Counted from the first letter of the stretch, positions 1 through 12,556 are shown. The stretch: 64,000 bases of DNA from Celoporthe dispersa (GCA_016584495.1 WAID01000005.1:1054501-1118500); one strand, 5' to 3'. The notes: generated by a model from the letters alone, not told the origin. Translations and numbers: made by a program.

Positions 1-3000
1 CCTCCACAAAGCGTGCTGAGGCGACATCCGCAGACGAGAAATGGGAGCGCACGCGCCTCGCCCACGCCATAGACGAGAACATGGGGTTCGCCCGGTACGA
101 GGCGGGCCGCCCCCGCGAGGGCTGGCTCGTCAACGTGCAGCCGACCTCCCTCGAGGACCCCCGCGTGCCGGGCGGTGGCGGCCGGGCAGCGCTCGACTGC
201 TACTTTATCGAGGAGGACGGCGCCACCTTCAAGGCGACAGTGGAGTACGAGCCGTACTTCCTCGTCGCGGTTCGGAAGGGCCGTGAGATGGAGGTCGAGG
301 AGTGGTGTAAGCGGGTTGCTGGCGGCGGCGTCGTCAGGAACGTGAGGAGGGTCGAGAGGGAAGACCTGAATATGCCGAACCACCTTCTGGGGTACAGGCG
401 GACGTTCCTGGAGCTGAGGTTCGCGAATGTCGGGGACCTGCTGGCGGCCCGGAGGGACATCATGCCGGTGGCGGAGAGGAATAAGAAGGGAATGGACGCC
501 ATGGATACCTATGCCGAGGTTGCCGCGTGAGTACCATATCACTCGCGCGCTGAGCGTGAAGTCTCTTGTTCATGGCGAGGGTGGGGACAGGAGAGGAGAG
601 GCTGACAGTCACACAGGGCAAGCAACGGCAATTTTGACCTTTTCGACGACGACTCACGAGATGACGACCGGCGACTCAATACCTCCATATCCGATGCAAG
701 TGATTTCATTGTTGATATAAGAGAATATGACGTTCCATACCATGTCAGAGTAATGATAGACAAAGGTCAGCTCTTCTCGCTTCCTATCCTTATAGCTCGC
801 ACAGTAAATGCTCATGGCGGAAAATAGGCATCCGGGTGGGGAAATGGTACTTCGTCGAAGCAAAGCACGGCGTTACCACGATGACATGCAACGAAGAGCA
901 TCTCGCCATGGCTGACCCGGTCGTCATGGCCTACGACATCGAAACCTGCAAAGCACCGCTGAAATTTCCCGATGCTGCCGTGGACCAGATCATGATGATT
1001 TCGTACATGATCGATGGCCAGGGGTTCCTCATTACCAACCGGGAAGTGGTCTCAGAAGACATTGCCGACTTCGAGTACACGCCCAAACCAGAATACCCAG
1101 GACCCTTTATGATTTTCAACGAGCCGAATGAGCGCGCCGTCCTTGAGCGTTTCTTCATGCACATCAAGGAGGCGCGGCCCACCGTCATCGCGACATACAA
1201 CGGTGACTTCTTCGATTGGCCCTTCGTGGAGGCGAGAGCGAGCATCAACGGCATCGACATGTACCACGAGATCGGCTGGAAGAAGGACAGCGAGGACCAG
1301 TTCAAGTCCAACTACAGCGCCCACATGGACTGTTTCCACTGGGTCAACCGGGACAGTTACCTCCCGCAGGGCAGCCGTGGCTTGAAGGCTGTCACGGTCG
1401 CGAAGCTTGGATATGACCCCGACGAGCTTGATCCGGAGCTGATGACACCCTATGCTGCCGAGAGGCCGCAGACACTGGCCGAGTACTCGGTTTCCGATGC
1501 CGTGGCAACTTACTACCTGTACATGAAATACGTGCACCCGTTCATTTTCTCGCTGTGCACGATCATTCCACTAGGACCAGACGACACCGAGCGGAAAGGC
1601 ACTGGAACCCTTTGCGAGATGTTATTGATGGTCCAGGCATACAACCACGAGATCGTGCTTCCAAATAAGCATGTATCGCCCAAGGAGGCGTTCTGGGATG
1701 GCCATCTGCTCGACTCCGAGACGTATGTTGGTGGCCACGTCGAGAGTATCGAGGCCGGGGTCTTCCGAGCAGACATACCGGTCAATTTTGCTGTGGACAC
1801 TGGCGCGGTCGACGAGCTCATCAAGGATCTGGACAACGCGTTGAAATTCGTCATCACGATTGAGGAGAAGAAGAAGCTCGAAGATGTGGAGAATTACGAC
1901 GATGTCAAGGCACAGATCCTCGCGCGGCTCAACCAGCTGAAGGCGACCCCGAACAGGACCGAGAGGCCTCTGATTTACCACTTGGATGTCGCTTCTATGT
2001 ATCCCAACATCATGACCACGAACAGACTGCAGCCGGACTCTATGATACAGGAGTCGGACTGTGCGGCTTGCGATTTCAACAGACCCGGCAAGACTTGCGA
2101 TAGGAGGTTGCCATGGGCGTGGAGAGGAGAGTATCTCCCGGCGAAGCGAGACGAGTATAACATGATCAGGCACGCCCTAGAGAATGAGAGATTCCCAGGC
2201 AAGTGGCCGAACTCGCCGATGCGCTCCTTTCAGGATCTCCCGGCAGACGAGCAGGCGAATCTCGTTCGGAAGCGTCTGCAAATCTACTCGCAGAAGGTCT
2301 ACCACAAGATCCACGACTCGACGACTACCGTTCGAGAGGCCATCATCTGTCAACGGGAGAACCCTTTTTATATCAACACCGTACGCGACTTTCGCGACCG
2401 ACGGTACGACTACAAGGGCAAGGCCAAGGTATGGAAGGGCAAGACGGAGTCCCTCAAGTCTTCCGGGGCGTCCGGGGCAGATATCGATGCCGCCAAGAAG
2501 ATGATCATCCTGTTCGACTCTTTGCAGCTGGCGCACAAGGTTATTCTGAATTCCTTTTACGGCTATGTCATGCGGAAGGGGTCGAGATGGTACTCCATGG
2601 AGATGGCTGGAGTTACGTGTCTGACGGGAGCCACCATCATCCAGTTGGCTCGGGGCCTGGTCGAACGGCTTGGCCGACCGCTTGAGCTGGACACAGATGG
2701 CATCTGGTGTATGCTGCCAGCCACATTCCCCGAGAACTTTGCGTTCAAGATGAAGGGCGGCAAGAAGCTGACCATCTCCTATCCTTGCGTCATGTTGAAC
2801 CATCTTGTCCACGACAAGTTCACCAATCATCAATACCAAACTCTGGTGGACCAAAAGACATTCAAATACGAGACCCACAGCGACAACTCCATCTTCTTTG
2901 AAGTCGACGGTCCGTACAAGGCAATGGTCCTGCCCACCTCCAAGGAGGAAGACAAGAACCTCAAGAAGCGTTACGCAGTGTTCAACGACGATGGCAGTCT

Positions 3001-6000
3001 CGCAGAGCTCAAGGGCTTCGAGGTCAAGCGGAGAGGAGAGCTGAAGCTCATCAAAATCTTCCAGCAGCAAATCTTCAAGTTCTTCCTTGAAGGGTCTACG
3101 CTTGCCGAGTGTTACGCTGCCGTCGCCAAAGTCGCCAACCGCTGGCTGGACGTGCTCCACAGCAAGGGCGCCACGCTCGCGGACGAGGAACTCATGGAGC
3201 TCATTTCTGAGAACCGCAGCATGTCCAAGACTCTTGAGGAATACGGCGGGCAAAAGTCGACGTCCATTACCACCGCCAAGCGTCTGGCTGACTTCTTGGG
3301 AGAAGGCATGGTCAAGGACAAGGGGCTGAACTGCAAGTTCATCATCTGCTCGAGACCCAAAAATGCCCCTGTCACGGAACGCGCTGTTCCCGTGGCCATC
3401 TTCTCGGCTGAGGTAGACGTCAAGCGGCTGTATTTGACAAAGTGGCTGAAGGAAGTACCAACGGATACGGACCCTAGGGCACTGCTTGACTGGGATTACT
3501 ACCTGGAGCGTCTGGGGTCCGTCATCCAGAAACTGATTACGATCCCGGCAGCGCTTCAGAAGATTCGTAACCCGGTGCCACGGGTGCCTCATCCTGACTG
3601 GCTTCAGAGAAGGATCAATATCAAGGATGACAAGATGAAGCAGAAGAAGCTCACGGATCTGTTCACCAGGGGCCCTCTCGAGGATGTCACAAACATCAAG
3701 AACAGAACCCTTGCGGATCTGGAAGACTTTGGCACTCAGCTGCTGAAGCCCAAGCCTGTGGCCGAAATTGTGGCGGCCTCTCAAAAGATCCCTGCCGCGC
3801 AGAAGAGGAAATCACCGGAGCCGGAGGAGAACCTCGACCCCTTTGCTACTCTACCCAAGGTCAAACCGAATCCTTCCGAGGACTACGCTGCCTTCTTGGA
3901 CTATCAGAAGAAGAAGTGGAAGATTCAAAAGCAAGCCCGAATCCGACGAAGGCATCTATTTGGCGAGCGGCGTGCGCCAGAGAACAACATTCAGCAGGCC
4001 TTCCGGGAACAAGCCGAGGTTACCTTCCGGAACACCTGGCAGCTCCTCCAGCTTAAGCCGACAGACACGCCTGGGCTGGTGATGGCGTACGTGCTCATAG
4101 ACAACAGGGTCCACTCCGTCAAGATCAAGGTGCCGCGGCAGGTCTTCTTGAACCTGAAGAGTAAGGATCTTCCGGATATCGAGATTGAGGGCTGCGACGT
4201 TGAGCAAGTTAGCCACACGCTGCCGAACGGACATTCTTCCGTGCATCTGTTCAAGCTGACAGTGCCTGAGGACGTCTACTTCGCCGAGGCGGAGAAGTTT
4301 TCGCTTCTATTCAACCATCCTAGTGTGGAGGGCGTGTATGAGAGGCAGGTACCGCTAAATATCCGCGCTGTGCTTCGGCTGGGAAATCTATGCACCATTG
4401 ATGAGAGCAAACCTGGTGTGCTGGGTCAAGGTCTGGATCAGGGCTTCGAGCTGCCGAGCCTGATGCGGCCGGCGAAGCCCAAGACATACCTCAACGGATC
4501 GAGGATGGCGTTCATCTATCTGTCGCATATCAGCTCCGGCGAGAGGCAGATCTTTGGCATCTTCTCCAGCACAGGTGACGCAGCACATGTCATCACACTG
4601 CACAAAAACAAAGAGAGCGGCCAGGACCTGCCCAACATTACGAAGATGTACTCGGATCTACGAGCACGACACGCAGAACAAGCTGCTGTCGACGGCTCAA
4701 ACTGGGAAGAGTGCTTTCCATACCAGGAGAAGCTAACCTTCAAGATCACGCAAGTCACAACGCGACGCAAGGCCTTCCTTGAGATCGGCGATGTTGTCAA
4801 GAGAATGAAAAAGGACGAGACCAAGCCACTTGTGATGGTGATCCAGTCATCGCAGAGGAACCTGCTGGTGCACGACATCCCGATCCTGGGCGAGATGCCT
4901 GTCTTACCGCTCAAGTACAACGTCGACGACAGTTCGCTGCCGCCTCTTGCATGGCAATCTGTCGTTGCCAAGCGGTTGATACATCACTACCTTGGACTTG
5001 GACCGTGGATACTGCATCTTACTGCCCTGGCAAGATATGCGGATATACCACTTTGCAATCTCGAGCGGGAGGATCCGCGCTTCTTGATCGATGTCGCCTA
5101 TGCGAGACGCCTACAGAACAACAATGTAGTTCTCTGGTGGTCGGCTGGGCCTCGCCCTGATCATGCTGGATATGAGGAGGACGATATCACCGGCCCATTG
5201 GAGGTGGTGCAAATGCCCTCGGTCAATACTCCTGGCACGTACTCGTCGGTCTGTATCGATCTCGACGTCAAGAACCTGGCCATCAACACCATCCTCACGT
5301 CGTCACTCATAAACGAACTCGAAGGTGCGGACTCGGTGGCCCTTAATCCCGCTGGTGACGGAGCGGGAGGGGAAGGCACAGAGGTGCTATCTTCGGACAA
5401 CGCCTTCGCCAACGCAGGCATCCAGGTCCTTCGGGAGATGGTCAAGGGCTGGTGGGCAGAGGCATGCAGAGGCAACGAGATGGCAGATGTCATGGTTCAG
5501 CATCTTGTCCGATGGGTCGAGAACCCAGACTCCTTCCTCTATGACCGTGCTCTGCATTACTACGTGCAGATGATGTCGCGAAAGGCCTTCCAACAACTCA
5601 TGGCAGACTTCCGACGTGTGGGCTCGCAGGTCATCTTTGCAAACGCCAACCGGTTGTTGCTGCAAACCACCAAGGCGGAGATAGGGAACGCCTATGCATA
5701 CAGCCAGTATATTCTCAAGTCGATCAAGGGTAAGCCGCTGTTCCATTTCATTGATCTGGAGATCAAGGAGTATTGGGATTATCTCGTCTGGTACGACGAG
5801 TTCAACTACGGCGGCAAGGCCACACAACAGATTGTCGAGGCCGAGACGCAAAAGCTTGAGACGATCATGCATTGGCAAATGTCGACCTTCCTACCTGTCC
5901 GGCTGCAGCCCACCTTCGCCGACTGGGTCATCGAATTCATCACGCTCATGCACAACCTCAAGCGTCCAATGTTTGGCTCTGATCCCAATTCGACACCACG

Positions 6001-6766
6001 TCTCACTCAGCTCCCTCACCACGGTAGCAGCCAAGATGACGAGCTCGCGGGCGGCATCATCCTTGACAAGGCCTATGAGAAGCCCCTCAAACGAGATATC
6101 CAGGGCCTGCTGGCGACACAGAAGCGCGAGCTGCTGCACCCGGAGCTCGCGGTTGATTATACCTTTCCCGCCCTCCCAGGGTCGCACCTGAACCTCAGCC
6201 ACAGCAACGCGGTCCTTGAGCTTGTCAAGATGCTCATGCAGATCTTGTCACTGGACAAGAATATCGTCACCGATGCGCGGCATATCCGGAAAGACCTGCT
6301 CGCGCTGTTTGACGTGCGCGAGTTCAGCAAGGAAGGGGCGTTCCAGAACCCATCCGAGTCTCTCAAACTAGCACAGGTCAGCTGCGACAACTGCACGATG
6401 GCGCGGGACCTCGATTTCTGCCGCGACGAGGACCTCCTGCCCTCGCCTGACAACCCGAACGAGCCGGTCGCGTGGAAGTGTACGTTCTGCGAGGCGGACT
6501 ACAACCGGAACGACCTAGAGGAGAGGCTTATTGCAGGTGTCGAGGCCTTCGTGGCGAGCTGGGCGTGCCAGGACCTCAAGTGCACCAAGTGCGGCGCCTT
6601 GCGGGTCAACGAGTTCATGGAGCACTGTGTCTGCTCGGGGAGCTGGGGGGAGAGCGTCAGGCGGGACGAGGTGTTGAGGCGATTGAAAGTGTATCGGAAC
6701 GTGGCCAAGTGTTTTGGGCTGAGGATGCTGGGAGATGTTGTTGAGGGGGTTTTCAGTGATCTTTAG
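1..6766 (+). CDS. POL2: DNA polymerase epsilon catalytic subunit (5' end beyond the window)
   Basis: Leading-strand replicative polymerase with proofreading 3'-5' exonuclease; acts in the nucleus as the large subunit of the Pol epsilon holoenzyme. The frame is already open at position 3, so the start codon lies upstream and probably a few tens of residues are missing. Three exons fit: 1-526, 623-765 and 828-6766, with GTGAGT and GTCAGC donors; splicing restores the conserved block YDVPYHVRV..IDKGIRVGKWY. About 2,200 residues are visible, close to the usual length of about 2,220. Exonuclease motif DIET begins near 935. Polymerase motif A (DVASMYPNIM) lies near 1984, and motif C is the epsilon-type DTDG near 2690. 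The inactive second exo-polymerase half follows. Two C-terminal Cys clusters lie near 6380-6490 (CDNC, CTFC) and 6580-6640 (CTKC, CVC). They correspond to the zinc/Fe-S modules that bind the B subunit. No frame break is seen. Confidence 0.97.
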
Positions 6767-8001
6767 AAGGCGCGGGAACTGGCTGCGCGGTTCAGCTTTC
6801 TGTTGTTGAGAGCGCCATCGGCCTGCTCGGCGCTTTTCAAGCTATTATGTTGGGTATCAAAGGGCAGCGTTAGCTTTGGGATGTTGTCGCCCCCGGAGAT
6901 GTGGCGCAACTGCATTTCTCGGCGTTTTGGTCTTGCGGTTGCAAGGTTGTCAGCCTGGGACAATCACACTTGCTACTTCCATTTCTCTGTGGATAATTAA
7001 CATTGTGCTGTGAGTAGGGTCGTCTTGCTCTACATATGATTGCTCCGGCCCATGATGTCTAGTTTTAATTGCATTGTTATCAATTAGGCCAGAGCACTTA
7101 GTTTCTTGATGATTATTGTCTCCCAGTAAGAAATAAGTATCGGATCACTTGATCTGGCAGCACTTGGGCACTGCTCACACTTGTGTTGGCCCTTTGCAAG
7201 GAGCTCTACTTTGTCAGTGCTCTTTCAGCCAGTCACTAGATAGGCGTCGAGGCACTGTGTGGTGAATATCAGTTGCGTTTCATGAGGTGCCCCTCCTACC
7301 ATTGGGAGCAAATACAGCCATTTGGATTTTTCTAATCAAGACATTACATTCTAATGCAGCAGAAGAAGAAAAAATTTCCATTGTTTCCTTCTTCGTGTTC
7401 CGAGCTGTGCAGCCTGCTCTTTTCTAGTGACTTGTTGACTCTCGTGATTCATGTAATCCTCCTGCCTCGCTATTGTTGTTCCTGCCATCATCACCACTTT
7501 TATTGTTCAACACCATTCAGCCAGTCACCACTGCAATCACAGTTTTTGTTGAAGTCTCTATCGTATTGAGTGAGTCACTGGCAATTCCTGACCCTTGGCA
7601 AGATAAAAAAGTTCAGCTCTCGAGTGATCTGGGCTCGCTCTGTTTCTCAACCCACCCACCGCTCTATCCATACACAGCGCCGCAGGCCAGTCTGGGCAGC
7701 TATCTAATATTGCCTCAACAAACAACTGTTTCCTGGAACTCTACGCAGTCAAAGTCTCTCCAACACATCAAGACCTGTTTCGTAATCTAACCCAGGCGTG
7801 CTCTCCTATTTCAGCAGCATATACAAAGCCTTTGTTTTGGCTATACACTACAAAATAGTACAACTACCACACATTAAGCACAAAAGCACTATCCAGTGGT
7901 ATGAAACCCAATTGTTTCTTCACTTATTCATTCTGACTTATCAATAACCTGTTGAGAAGTTGATCTAAAAAAAAAAAGACACAAAAAGATCCCTGATCAG
8001 C
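6767..8001. other. Intergenic region between POL2 and the RRM gene
   Basis: About 1.2 kb without a supportable gene. It should hold the POL2 3' UTR and the RRM-gene promoter and leader. The last 600 bases are rich in C/T tracts, and an A11 run (7968-7978) lies just before the next ATG, as is common in long fungal leaders. Short open frames here have no recognisable protein character. Confidence 0.6.
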
Positions 8002-10377
8002 ATGTCGTTAAAGTACGCGCAGGACCTGGCTTTGCCCAGTGGCATGGACTCCCTGTGGATTGCAAAGATGGGAGCTTGGAACAATCATCACATTATCCAC
8101 CGCCGTTATCAACTTGCCACCAAGTTGAACGCAAACATTATCAGCTCCACGCTTGACAACAGCAGCACTAGCTCCGCTACAACAGACAATGCCTTCCCTC
8201 AACAAGATACTGCAAGCCAGCCAGAGCAGACTGCAACTTCTTGTCACAATATGGACAGCCATACCCTGTTGCAACAACTATCCCTTAACAAGCAAGACAC
8301 TGTCAAAGGCAATCCTTCAGAGCCCAAGAAATCCATCGACGCCAGATACCCTACACCAACCTTGCACAACCTCTGGGACCCAAAGCCCTCCTCGACAACA
8401 GATAAAACCATGCGGCCTTTCCCTATCCTCCCTGTCACCGAGGCAGATATGATTGCAGGCAAGTCGCTGAAGAACTTAGAAGAAGAAGAAGAAGCAAACG
8501 GCTCGACCGATCTTTTGAGCCGCAGGAGCCGCAACATGAGCTCGTCAACGCTCTCGCAGTCCCGATTCTTTCCAACTGGGCCGAACTCCAAGGACACCGC
8601 CACGCCTTTGGGCTCGAATAGCTGCACCTCGAATGCCTCGAACAGCCCTGCGCTGCCGTTCTTTCCAAAGGGCCTTTCTAACTTCAACAACCTACCCATC
8701 GTCTCTACTACTGCTGTTGGGAAGACCAGCGTCCAGCCCGCGGTCGAGCGAGAGATCTGGGGCCCGAGGATGGCCCAACAAGCGGCGCTCGAGGGCCCTC
8801 AGGTCTGCCACGCTCAGACTTCTTCTACTGACCACAGGATTCATGCTCCTGGCGATGGCTACGCAGCGTTGTTTGGACCCCACAGCGCGCTAGGCTACCC
8901 ATTCACCCAGCAGAAATTTACAGGCCTTAATTCACAAACCGGCGGGGGTATCGTCAATCCAGCCGGCCCAGAACACACGACTCCATCCTTTTCGGAGTCG
9001 CCTGACCTCGGCCTTCGTCTCCGCACCGGAAACAGCCTTGGTTTCTCAGATAATAGAATCAGAGAAGCCTTTCTCAAAAGCCTTGTCCCTGCAAGGCCTG
9101 TTCATCATACACTGCGGTCATCTACCAGCCTGACTTCTGCGGGGACCTCGACTCTCCCAACCGGGCCGAGAGGTGTTACCAGCATCAGAAACATCGAGAA
9201 GGCTGCCGATCTCACGGACACCAACCAGAAGAGCTTAACCATCACCCGCCCTGGCCAGTCCTGGGTCACCGAGTTGTCTGACTGGCGCAGCCCGAAGGGC
9301 AATGTGCAGAAGCCAGTGGGTAGTCAGATCGGAGGCGCAAGCAGTGACACTTTCGTGCCTCGTCCGACCTGGGTCGGGGCAGACAGCAATATCCACCCAG
9401 CAGGTCCTCGGTTTCCTGCAACGCTCGCGGATGTCCTCAAGCCGGACGCCCCGCAGGCCATCCCTCGCGACCAGGCCCAAGACGCAGGGCCTATGGGTAA
9501 TACTTCCTCCGCCGGACGACGTCACAAGATCTTCAAGCCGATGACGGCCGTGCTGTACCCCAAGACGTCCAAGCAGCCCCTGAGCGAGGAGGAGAGAGCC
9601 CTACGACAGCAGAGGGGCATCTCGGACAACTACGAGGGCAACCCCGAGAACCCAAAGAACCAGTCCGCCAATATCCCCAACAGCGAGAACTGCGCCCTGT
9701 TCCTGACCAACCTACCTGCCAGGTGCACCTACCAGACCCTCCTGCGGGCCATCGCGCAGCACCAGATGGGCCGCGTCTGGAGCACATATATCAACACGCC
9801 ACTGGGCGAAGAGCACCAGCACCAGCACCAGCACCAGCACCAGGCACAAAAAGGCTTTGGTACGGCTCACCACGGCGGGCCCATGCCTCCTGCTACTTTG
9901 GCCCGGATACCACCACCGCCCGCTCACAACCGAGGACCCCTCTCGCACCGGACCTCAGCCGCCAAGGTCATCTTCTACCACCCTACCGAGGCCCAGCGAA
10001 TGCTCACCCTCGCCGGCCGCGGCGACTTCAGGGTGGGCGGCCGCCGCGTGCACGCCAAGTGGAACCGGCACCGGACGGCGGCGCAGGCCTACGAGAACCC
10101 GACGTCGCGGGTCGTGGTGATCTCGGGCCCCTCGGCCATCGTGGACAGGCAGTGGCTGGGCGACCTCTTTGACCAGTACTTTGAGTACCAGACGGAGGAG
10201 GTCCTGGTCCTGGCCGAGGGCCCTGGCTGGCGGACGCTGGAGTGGCGGTTCGGGAGCATGCGAGCCCAGGCGCACAGCGCCCACCAGCTGCTGCGGAGCC
10301 TCTATCCGGGCGTGGTCAGTGTCAAGTGGGCTGTTGACCCTTGTGCTGGGTACATGAAGCTGTTTGGCGAGGCGTGA
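8002..10377 (+). CDS. RRM-domain protein with long disordered N-terminal region
   Basis: Single-exon 791-residue protein. Residues 1 to about 550 are low-complexity, rich in Ser, Thr, Pro, Asn and Gln, and look disordered. An RNA-recognition-like domain starts near residue 560 with an RNP2-like strand (ALFLTNLP). It is interrupted by a His-Gln repeat and a flexible insert. It resumes with an RNP1-like segment (KVIFYHPTEAQRM) and a strand containing GDFRVGGRRVHAKW. The C-terminal 100 residues look folded (VVVISGP...WLGDLFDQYF) and may be a second degenerate RRM. RNA binding is therefore the likely activity; targets are unknown. The ATG at 8002 follows an A-rich leader and opens the frame cleanly. 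The gene lies head-to-tail downstream of POL2 with a 1.2 kb gap, so it probably has its own promoter. Confidence 0.8.
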   Translation: MSLKYAQDLALPSGMDSLWIAKMGAWNNHHIIHRRYQLATKLNANIISSTLDNSSTSSATTDNAFPQQDTASQPEQTATSCHNMDSHTLLQQLSLNKQDTVKGNPSEPKKSIDARYPTPTLHNLWDPKPSSTTDKTMRPFPILPVTEADMIAGKSLKNLEEEEEANGSTDLLSRRSRNMSSSTLSQSRFFPTGPNSKDTATPLGSNSCTSNASNSPALPFFPKGLSNFNNLPIVSTTAVGKTSVQPAVEREIWGPRMAQQAALEGPQVCHAQTSSTDHRIHAPGDGYAALFGPHSALGYPFTQQKFTGLNSQTGGGIVNPAGPEHTTPSFSESPDLGLRLRTGNSLGFSDNRIREAFLKSLVPARPVHHTLRSSTSLTSAGTSTLPTGPRGVTSIRNIEKAADLTDTNQKSLTITRPGQSWVTELSDWRSPKGNVQKPVGSQIGGASSDTFVPRPTWVGADSNIHPAGPRFPATLADVLKPDAPQAIPRDQAQDAGPMGNTSSAGRRHKIFKPMTAVLYPKTSKQPLSEEERALRQQRGISDNYEGNPENPKNQSANIPNSENCALFLTNLPARCTYQTLLRAIAQHQMGRVWSTYINTPLGEEHQHQHQHQHQAQKGFGTAHHGGPMPPATLARIPPPPAHNRGPLSHRTSAAKVIFYHPTEAQRMLTLAGRGDFRVGGRRVHAKWNRHRTAAQAYENPTSRVVVISGPSAIVDRQWLGDLFDQYFEYQTEEVLVLAEGPGWRTLEWRFGSMRAQAHSAHQLLRSLYPGVVSVKWAVDPCAGYMKLFGEA
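9814..9843 (+). repeat. In-frame (CACCAG)5 repeat coding His-Gln
   Basis: Five exact copies of CACCAG inside the RRM gene encode alternating His-Gln, placed in the loop between the two halves of the RRM-like domain. The unit is six bases, so copy-number change would keep the frame. Confidence 0.95.
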
Positions 10378-10934
10378 TCAGATTTGCTCGTTTCCTTTTC
10401 CTGCTTTTTCTTCTTTCCCTTTCTTCTCTTCCTGGGGTGGTCCTTGGGTGTGAGCGCCGGTGGGTGTTTTCAGCAACAGAGTGAAGGCGATCATAATCAC
10501 TGGACTCGGGAGGTGGACCAAAGGGATGAGGTGTAGCCCCTTCTGGGATTGAGATTACTTGGGGCTCTGCACAGGTTTGGCGTTGTCTATTATCAGTTCT
10601 CAAGTATACCTGGATTGCATGGACAGCGAAGGAGTTAGTCTCAGTTCATATCACTCACAAGGTCTTTCCAATCTTCTCATTATTAAAGCTCGTGGTGTAT
10701 CCTCTGGTTGCGTGCTCATGAATGATTTTGGTACTTTAAGTATTATGTGCCTTTGTCTTTTCCATTTTAAATAAGAAGAGAGGGGGGGGAAAAAAAGAGA
10801 GAAGAAAAAGGGGAAAAAAGAAGGAGAAAGGAATAATCTCATCTCTGTGAAATAGAATAAAAGAATCATGTTCAAAGGTAAGGAAGAGACTTGATGTTAG
10901 CTACTTCAGGGTTGGTACTGTACAGCATGAGGTT

Positions 10935-10962
10935 ACTAAGCCACCAAAACTAAGCCACCAAA
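10935..10962 (+). promoter_or_regulatory. Tandem 14-bp repeat upstream of a TATA box
   Basis: Two exact adjacent copies of ACTAAGCCACCAAA lie 22 bases before the TATAAAA element and about 200 bases before the ATG of the FAD oxidoreductase. The position suggests a paired activator site; the factor is unknown. Confidence 0.45.
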
Positions 10963-10984
10963 AGTTGGGGTGAGCCTCTCCGAC

Positions 10985-10991
10985 TATAAAA
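10985..10991 (+). promoter_or_regulatory. TATA box of the TDA3-like gene
   Basis: TATAAAA at 10985, 170 bases before the ATG at 11161. It also argues against a longer N terminus, because the frame upstream of 11161 has no in-frame ATG. Confidence 0.55.
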
Positions 10992-11160
10992 CGACGTCAC
11001 ATTACATTTGCCGGCCAGCAATTTCTCCCTTCTGACCTCGCAACTACATTGTGCCACCGCTTTCCTGTCCGCTGCCCGCAGTTCAGGCTGGGTGACTCTG
11101 GCTGCCATACGCCCAAATCGGTCCATTTCCACACCCTACAGGAAGAACAAGCTGTCCACC

Positions 11161-12556
11161 ATGTCCGAGCAGGCGCAAAAGGACATCGTCATCGTAGGCG
11201 GCGGCATTATGGGCTGCTGCACGGCCTACTTCCTCACCCGCCACCCATCCTACAACCCAGACACCCACCGCATCACGCTCCTGGAAGCCTCGTCCACCAA
11301 CGCAGGTGGTCGCACCGAGGACAGCATACAAGACCCGGCGGCCCTTGCCGACCTAGCCACAGGTGTCTCGCGGAAGAACCCGTCCCACGAGGGCATTGCT
11401 AGCGGTGCGAGTGGCAAGGCCGGAGGCCTGCTTGCGCTGTGGGCGTTTCCTTCCGAAATCGTTCCTCTGAGCTTCAGGCTGCACGACGAACTGTCCAGGG
11501 AGCATGGGGGCGACAAGCGGTGGGGCTACCGCCGCTGTTCTGCGAGCCAGGTGGAGTGTCGGGCTCGTGTGCCGTCTGGACTGCTGAAGGACAACACCAA
11601 GGTCAGCACGGAGGCGGCTGGTGCGAGAGACCAGCACGAGGTCTCCGAGGGGCTCCACAAGGCCCACCGGAGGAAGATCAAGGCCCTGCAGGACCTCGGC
11701 GCGCCGCGGGATCTCGACTGGCTCGACATCGAAAGGTCACTCGCCGATTATAAAGGCATGGGCACGCCAGACGACACGGCACAGGTCCACCCAGAGCTCT
11801 TCACCCGCAGCATGGCCCAGTTAGCAGAAGACAAGGGGGTCAAGATCATCACGGGCGCCCGGGTGACAGCCATCTACAGGGGCGATGACGAGAATGAGGT
11901 AGAGAGCGTCACCTATATCAAGGAAGGGCAGAAGACGATCCACCTGGTGACGGACTGTGTCGTGGCCGCAGGGCCGTGGACGCCTCGTCTCCTACGCAAC
12001 GTGCCAGTCACCGCCTCCCGTGCCCACAGCGTCGTCATCAAGACGCCGAGGCCAGTGTCTGCGTACGCCCTGTTCACGTCCATCGCGCTCCCGTGTGGGT
12101 TCCCTGCACCGACACCACGGGACGAGAAGGGCAGCCCCGCGGCTCAGACCCCTATCAAGAAGATGCAGGTTGTGGAGCCGGAGATTTACGCCCGGCCGGA
12201 TGGGACGGTGTATGCCTGTGGCCCTACAGACACGACGGTGCCACTGCCCTTGACGACGGCGGAGGTCGAGGTGGATCGGGCGCGGTGTGAGGATATCATA
12301 AGCCAGATGGGAGGCATCAGTGACGAGATGGGGAGCGGCGGAGAGGTCATCGCCCGGCAGGCCTGCTACCTGCCCCAGGGTGGGCCATTGATTGGTCAGG
12401 TGACTGGTACCAGGGGGACTGTTTGTGGCAGCTGGCCACGGGTGCTGGGGGATCCAGAACGGTCCTGCCACGGGGAAGCTCATCAGTGAGATCATTCTCG
12501 ACGGAGAGGCAAGGAGTGCTAGGCTCGGCAGCTGTGACCCGTCGAATTTCCTGTAG
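11161..12556 (+). CDS. FAD-dependent oxidoreductase (DAO family, TDA3-like), one frame break
   Basis: Predicted flavin-dependent amine/amino-acid-type oxidoreductase. The N terminus has a Rossmann dinucleotide-binding motif (IVIVGGGIMGCCTAYFL), followed by the family segment SGKAGGLLA. A mid-protein substrate domain is followed by CVVAAGPWTP, as in the DAO fold that includes yeast Tda3. The first in-frame ATG is 11161. As read, the frame ends at 12489 in a non-conserved tail. From 12416 the +2 frame instead encodes the conserved C terminus (LFVAAGHGCWGIQNGPATGK), stopping at 12556. One extra G in the run 12413-12417 explains this; the corrected length is about 464 residues. A short intron cannot repair it, since the only GT...AG pairs are 14 or 32 bases apart. 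The substrate is not deducible from sequence. Confidence 0.82.

Larger units (their letters stand above)
10378..11160. other. Intergenic region upstream of the TDA3-like gene
   Basis: About 780 bases. It holds the RRM-gene 3' end, a purine-rich stretch near 10775-10835, and the promoter of the next gene with a 14-bp tandem repeat and a TATA box (listed separately). No gene is supported. Confidence 0.6.

Noticed and set aside
2177..3784. 535-residue open frame on the minus strand inside POL2
   Set aside because: It lies wholly antisense to a highly conserved coding region, and its composition mirrors the sense codons. A shadow frame.
11008..11160. Possible N-terminal extension (mitochondrial-like leader) of the TDA3-like protein
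   Set aside because: The extension starts at TTG, not ATG, and overlaps the likely transcription start just after the TATA box.
12390..12440. Explaining the TDA3-like frame change by an intron
   Set aside because: The only usable GT...AG pairs give introns of 14 or 32 bases, below the shortest confident one here (54). The same test failed at the other breaks.
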